DNA from: Chara braunii
Lineage: Eukaryota; Streptophyta; Charophyceae; Charales; Characeae
Assembly (NCBI GenBank): GCA_003427395.1
Contig: BFEA01000282.1
Coordinates: forward strand, 99,843 to 121,138
Length of the DNA: 21,296 nucleotides
Reading direction: 5' to 3'
Shown here: positions 18,971 through 21,296 of the stretch, one piece after another
Position numbering within the stretch: the first letter of the stretch is position 1
How the letters are laid out: every line of letters starts with the position of its first letter
Made by a program: the position numbers and the translations under genes
The notes under the pieces: generated by a model
Database searches by the model: none
What the model was told of the DNA's origin: nothing
The model's input: only the letters and a program-made list of their open reading frames with translations

Positions 18971-19660
18971 GAAGGCAGAGGGAACCCCATGGTGACGCCA
19001 ATAACGGATATGAGGATGGGCACGATAGAAAGCGCGGGAAGAGTAATCAGTGAAGTGGCTATGATGATCGCCAACAGAGGATGGACGCAAACGACAGAAA
19101 GAAACCGATCGCCGTGAATTAATATATGCCGTTGGGAGAATAAGCAGGGAAAATAGAAGGTATTATAAAATAATAAATACATACATAAATAGAATCCCGT
19201 CCCCCCTCTTTTCTCTCCCCCCTTCCTGCTAAATTGGCATGGAAACCGAGCAGAGGGAGATGGATGGAACATAACACAGGCGGACACGAGAAGACAAGAA
19301 CATGGAGGCGAAGGGCGAAGAGCAGAGGAAGAAGAGGGGGGAAAGGTGCAGAGGAGAAGGTGGGGGGGGGGAGAGGGAGGTAGACAAAGATAGAAGCCGT
19401 AGGATGGACAAGGAGGCGGCATATGAGCAAGGATGGGCTCTCCTATTGCGGCAGAAGAGACTACAAAAATAAGCTGCAGACTATCGCAATTGGGGGAGAT
19501 GGGAGGGCAAAGAAAGGGGGAAGCGAAAGGGGGAGGGTCTGTGCAGAAAGCAGCGGGAAGAAAGAGGGGGGGGGCAATAACAAAGAGAAGAGGAGGGGGA
19601 GGAGAAGGAGGAGGAGAAGGAGGAGGAGAAGGAGTGGAAGGAATAGTAGTTTAGGAGAGG
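18971..19660. other. Purine-biased low-complexity stretch
   Basis: The + strand is strongly G/A rich, with G10 at 19362-19371, G9 at 19566-19574, a series of G tracts at 19492-19536, and 12 bp units of GGAGGAGAAGGA type at about 19600-19634. Reading frames on either strand are repeats of Arg/Gly/Glu or Leu/Ser/Pro and are not believed. In the sense of the neighbouring minus-strand exon this would be pyrimidine-rich intronic DNA. Confidence 0.6.
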
Positions 19661-19732
19661 GAAGGATATAAGTGTGTGTACGAGAGCGATCGACAAATTG
19701 CAATTAGGGGCTCTCTGAAGATGGGTTAGTAC

Positions 19733-19856
19733 CAGCACCGTCGATTGCCTTGGACTCCCTGAAGTACTTGTTTCCCGCGCTGTCCATCCCCACGACCTCC
19801 CTTTTAGACCATCGTCCCGCTGTATTCTTCAGCGAGTTTACGCGACGGCCAAGCAT
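19733..19856 (-). CDS. Putative first exon, NDUFAF2/mimitin-like complex I assembly factor
   Basis: Forty-one codons plus one base, from ATG at 19856 to a GT donor (CTG|GTACTAAC) after 19733. Residues 23-41 read VVGMDSAGNKYFRESKAID. This fits the N-terminal VGxDxxGNKYF signature of the NDUFA12/NDUFAF2 family, whose NDUFAF2 branch helps assemble mitochondrial complex I. The frame is also open upstream to an ATG at 19922, but that lies inside a tandem duplication, so 19856 is preferred. The rest of the protein, expected to contain a conserved W-rich block, was not found in the minus strand between 17896 and 19730. The intron is therefore long, or this is an isolated gene fragment. The donor is only a moderate match, and GT three bases into GACGGTGCTG is an alternative. 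Identification rests on a short motif. Confidence 0.45.
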
Positions 19857-19886
19857 TTCCCCTCGGCTCCTTCGTCTGACCTTTCT

Positions 19887-20020
19887 GCCTGTTTGTGTTC
19901 CTCTTCCTATGTAGGCAGACACAAAGAGAGAGAGAGTGTTCCTCTTCCTATGTGCCTGTTTGTGTTCCTCTTCCTATGTAGGCAGACACAAAGAGAGAGA
20001 GAGTGTTCCTCTTCCTATGC
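19887..20020. repeat. Two tandem 67 bp units
   Basis: GCCTGTTTGTGTTCCTCTTC begins at 19887 and at 19954, and the units are almost identical over 67 bp. Each contains a short GA tract and an inner repeat of GTGTTCCTCTTCCTATG. The block lies in the presumed 5' leader of the minus-strand exon. Confidence 0.8.
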
Positions 20021-20022
20021 AG

Positions 20023-20025
<3 letters not shown>

Positions 20026-20081
<56 letters not shown>
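20026..20081. repeat. (AG)n microsatellite, about 27 units
   Basis: Uninterrupted AG dinucleotides following a third partial repeat unit (CAGACACAGAGAG). On the minus strand it is (CT)n, common in plant 5' untranslated leaders. Confidence 0.9.
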
Positions 20082-20083
<2 letters not shown>

Positions 20084-20120
20084 CACTCTCACATGTTTCG
20101 AAGAGAGAGGTCTTCCGATA

Positions 20121-20210
20121 AGTAATTGTGATTTTCGAAGACTTTCGAAATTAGGACTGGACTTATTGAGTAATTGTGCTTTTCAGAAACTTTCCAAATT
20201 AGGACTGCAC
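20121..20210. repeat. Imperfect 42 bp direct repeat, period 48
   Basis: AGTAATTGTG...TTAGGACTGGAC at 20121-20162 and AGTAATTGTG...TTAGGACTGCAC at 20169-20210, differing at about seven positions. A local duplication of older date than the 67 bp pair. Confidence 0.75.
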
Positions 20211-20302
20211 TACCCTTGGGTGGTGAGCTGCGCAGAAAAGAGGTTACAGTAAGTTGGATGATCAGGGATTGCATCACTTGCAACTGTAGCCGGTTACGTT
20301 AG

Positions 20303-20314
20303 TTGCTATTTAAT
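20303..20314 (-). promoter_or_regulatory. Possible TATA-like element upstream of the NDUFAF2-like exon
   Basis: The minus strand reads TATTAAATAG about 450 bp upstream of the preferred ATG. If used, transcription would start near 20275 and the leader would include the CT tract and the duplicated units. Based on sequence only. Confidence 0.2.
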
Positions 20315-20369
20315 ACCGTACAATCGCCAAGTACATCCGTTCCAGAGCAGCTGGATAATTGCTTGAGGC

Positions 20370-20870
20370 TTGGGAAGTCTCCGCGGGTTCGCTGAAGAAG
20401 TCACTTGTTCGCTTTAGAAGTCGCCACGTGTTTAACCCCCGGCTAGCGTGACTGCAGACAAGCCTCCGGACAGACATCGGCTAATCAGCCGCCGAGGGTG
20501 CGAAATCTCTGGAGAACAAACACAGGACGTGATGTTCTTCTTCTCTTCAGGGCTTTCCAACTCCCACTTTCAATGCCGAAAACTCATTGGGAACTGGCCA
20601 CGTGTCACAGCTGCCACGTCACAGCCAGCCTCGTGGTAACGCTCCTTCACGATCGCATGAGGGAGGCAATCAAAGGCGCCCGGCGCCCGCTTTCCCTGGC
20701 TTGACGAGAGCGCCCGGTCGACGCCGACGCGAGCCGCCCTACGACTTCCGGCCAAAAAACCTGGAAACTAGGCGGTCCACGACCCCCGCTCCGCTATGCA
20801 GCTCCCGAAAGTACCCGGATGTGGCTGCTGCGGGGTTCCCCGTAATGCTATAATGACAATAAAAGAAAGG
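20370..20870. promoter_or_regulatory. GC-rich, G-box-containing putative promoter region
   Basis: GC content and CpG frequency rise clearly against the flanking DNA. CACGTG G-boxes lie at 20425-20430 and 20599-20604. The second is followed by GCCACGTCACAG at 20613-20624, so GCCACGT(GT)CACAG is a near-duplicate pair, the layout of bZIP/ABRE-type plant promoters. It could serve the minus-strand exon on its left, or a gene to the right outside the window. No convincing reading frame within. Confidence 0.35.
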
Positions 20871-20989
20871 CCTGGAAAAGACCGTCCTGTCCAGATTCGA
20901 CAGGTACTGCAATTGGCCGGGCACCACTACCTTTCACAGGCAAACACGAAGTCCACCCAGGCCTAAATGTACGAGCCTGAATTTTGAGT
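20871..20989. other. Unassigned noncoding stretch
   Basis: No gene, repeat or RNA signal is recognised between the GC-rich region and the T-rich tract. Confidence 0.4.
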
Positions 20990-21063
20990 TGTATTTTTTT
21001 GTTTTTTTTTACCGAACCCTGGGACCTTGTCCCACTAGCTCCGTTGAGCTAGGTCAACGTGGG
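20990..21063 (-). mobile_element. tRNA-like fragment with A-rich tail (SINE-like)
   Basis: On the minus strand, TAGCTCAACGG (21041-21051) matches a pol III A box, with a perfect 7 bp stem CTAGCTC/GAGCTAG around it. GGGAC/GTCCC forms a second small stem, GGGTTCGGT (21011-21019) resembles a damaged B box, and an A-rich run follows (20990-21010). The layout is that of a short tRNA-derived retroposon. The B box is incomplete and no target duplication was identified. Confidence 0.4.
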
Positions 21064-21236
21064 GTTTTCGAGCCTGTGTGACTGTACGCGACAAGGGAGA
21101 AGCACGTCGTCCAATTCATCTAACGGTCCGTTTCTAATAAAAAGGGCAATAGAGACCATCTTCGCTTTTTCTTACATAAAAAAACAGAAGTAAATCCTTT
21201 TTCTCGAATACTACTACCCCTACCCTCGCCACTTTC

Positions 21237-21280
21237 CGTTGAACTAGCTGTCTCCTTTTTTCGAGACAGCTAGTTCAACG
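21237..21280. repeat. Perfect 18 bp hairpin with 8 base loop
   Basis: CGTTGAACTAGCTGTCTC at 21237-21254 and its exact reverse complement at 21263-21280, with loop CTTTTTTC. The left arm resembles the A-box part of the tRNA-like fragment at 21040-21054 (CCGTTGAGCTAGG against CCGTTGAACTAGC). Confidence 0.9.
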
Positions 21281-21296
21281 ACCCTCTTGTTCCCCC

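Noticed and set aside
19461-19703. Leu/Ser/Pro-rich minus-strand frames suggesting membrane proteins
   Set aside because: Direct consequence of the pyrimidine-rich strand; low complexity with no conserved pattern.
19893-20252. 119-codon plus-strand open frame with long Arg-Glu repeat
   Set aside because: It is a translation of the AG microsatellite and the 67 bp repeat units; nothing protein-like outside them.
1-21296. CRISPR array, bacterial operon or prophage
   Set aside because: No regularly spaced identical repeats with unique spacers, no bacterial gene layout; all recognisable proteins are eukaryotic transposon families.

Overview
This is eukaryotic, almost certainly plant-lineage, repeat-rich nuclear DNA. 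Four things point there: a hAT transposase relic with a DUF659-like core, a LINE with the plant-type zf-RVT finger, LTR-type elements primed by initiator tRNA-Met, and long GA microsatellites. The overall style would fit a large streptophyte genome such as a charophyte alga (Chara-like). That is inference from texture, not a match. No intact protein-coding gene is visible; nearly everything recognisable is a mobile element or a relic of one.

Layout. (1) 1-1990 (+): 3' part of a decayed hAT transposase, followed to about 2700 by noncoding DNA with clustered short motifs. (2) 2700-3921: unassigned, with a palindromic direct repeat at 3542-3603 and one weak pair of possible exons. (3) 3922-17895: a head-to-tail array of one LTR-type retroelement on the minus strand. 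It holds four LTR copies (about 1.66 kb when complete), each with a TGGTATCAGAGC-type primer-binding site, alternating with about 1 kb internal regions. The one nearly complete repeat period is 2,729 bp (12019 to 14748). No gag-pol is visible, so the element looks non-autonomous. The LTR holds a TATA-like box and, near its 5' end in element sense, a degenerate tRNA-Ser-like sequence. (4) Nested in the array: a 5'-truncated, broken LINE (7615-11987, +) in the second LTR, which replaced 82 bp of LTR; and a 718 bp TTAA-flanked DNA element (15026-15743) in an internal region, with the empty site still present in a sister repeat (17096-17099). (5) 17896-19732: low-complexity DNA, with strong purine bias on + from about 18950. 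(6) 19733-19856 (-): a short, well-formed coding segment resembling the N-terminus of the complex I assembly factor NDUFAF2/mimitin, probably a first exon. Its upstream side (19887-20080) has a 67 bp tandem duplication and a long GA tract, and a G-box-containing GC-rich region (20370-20870) could be its promoter. (7) 20990-21280: a tRNA-like fragment with an A-rich tail on the minus strand and a perfect 18 bp hairpin near the window end.

How it fits together: if the NDUFAF2-like exon is real, its later exons must lie beyond low-complexity and transposon DNA to the left. The whole TE array could then sit inside a very long first intron, transcribed in the same sense as the LTR element. Nested insertions give a relative order: LTR element amplified and recombined into tandem first, then the LINE and the TTAA element inserted into individual repeats.
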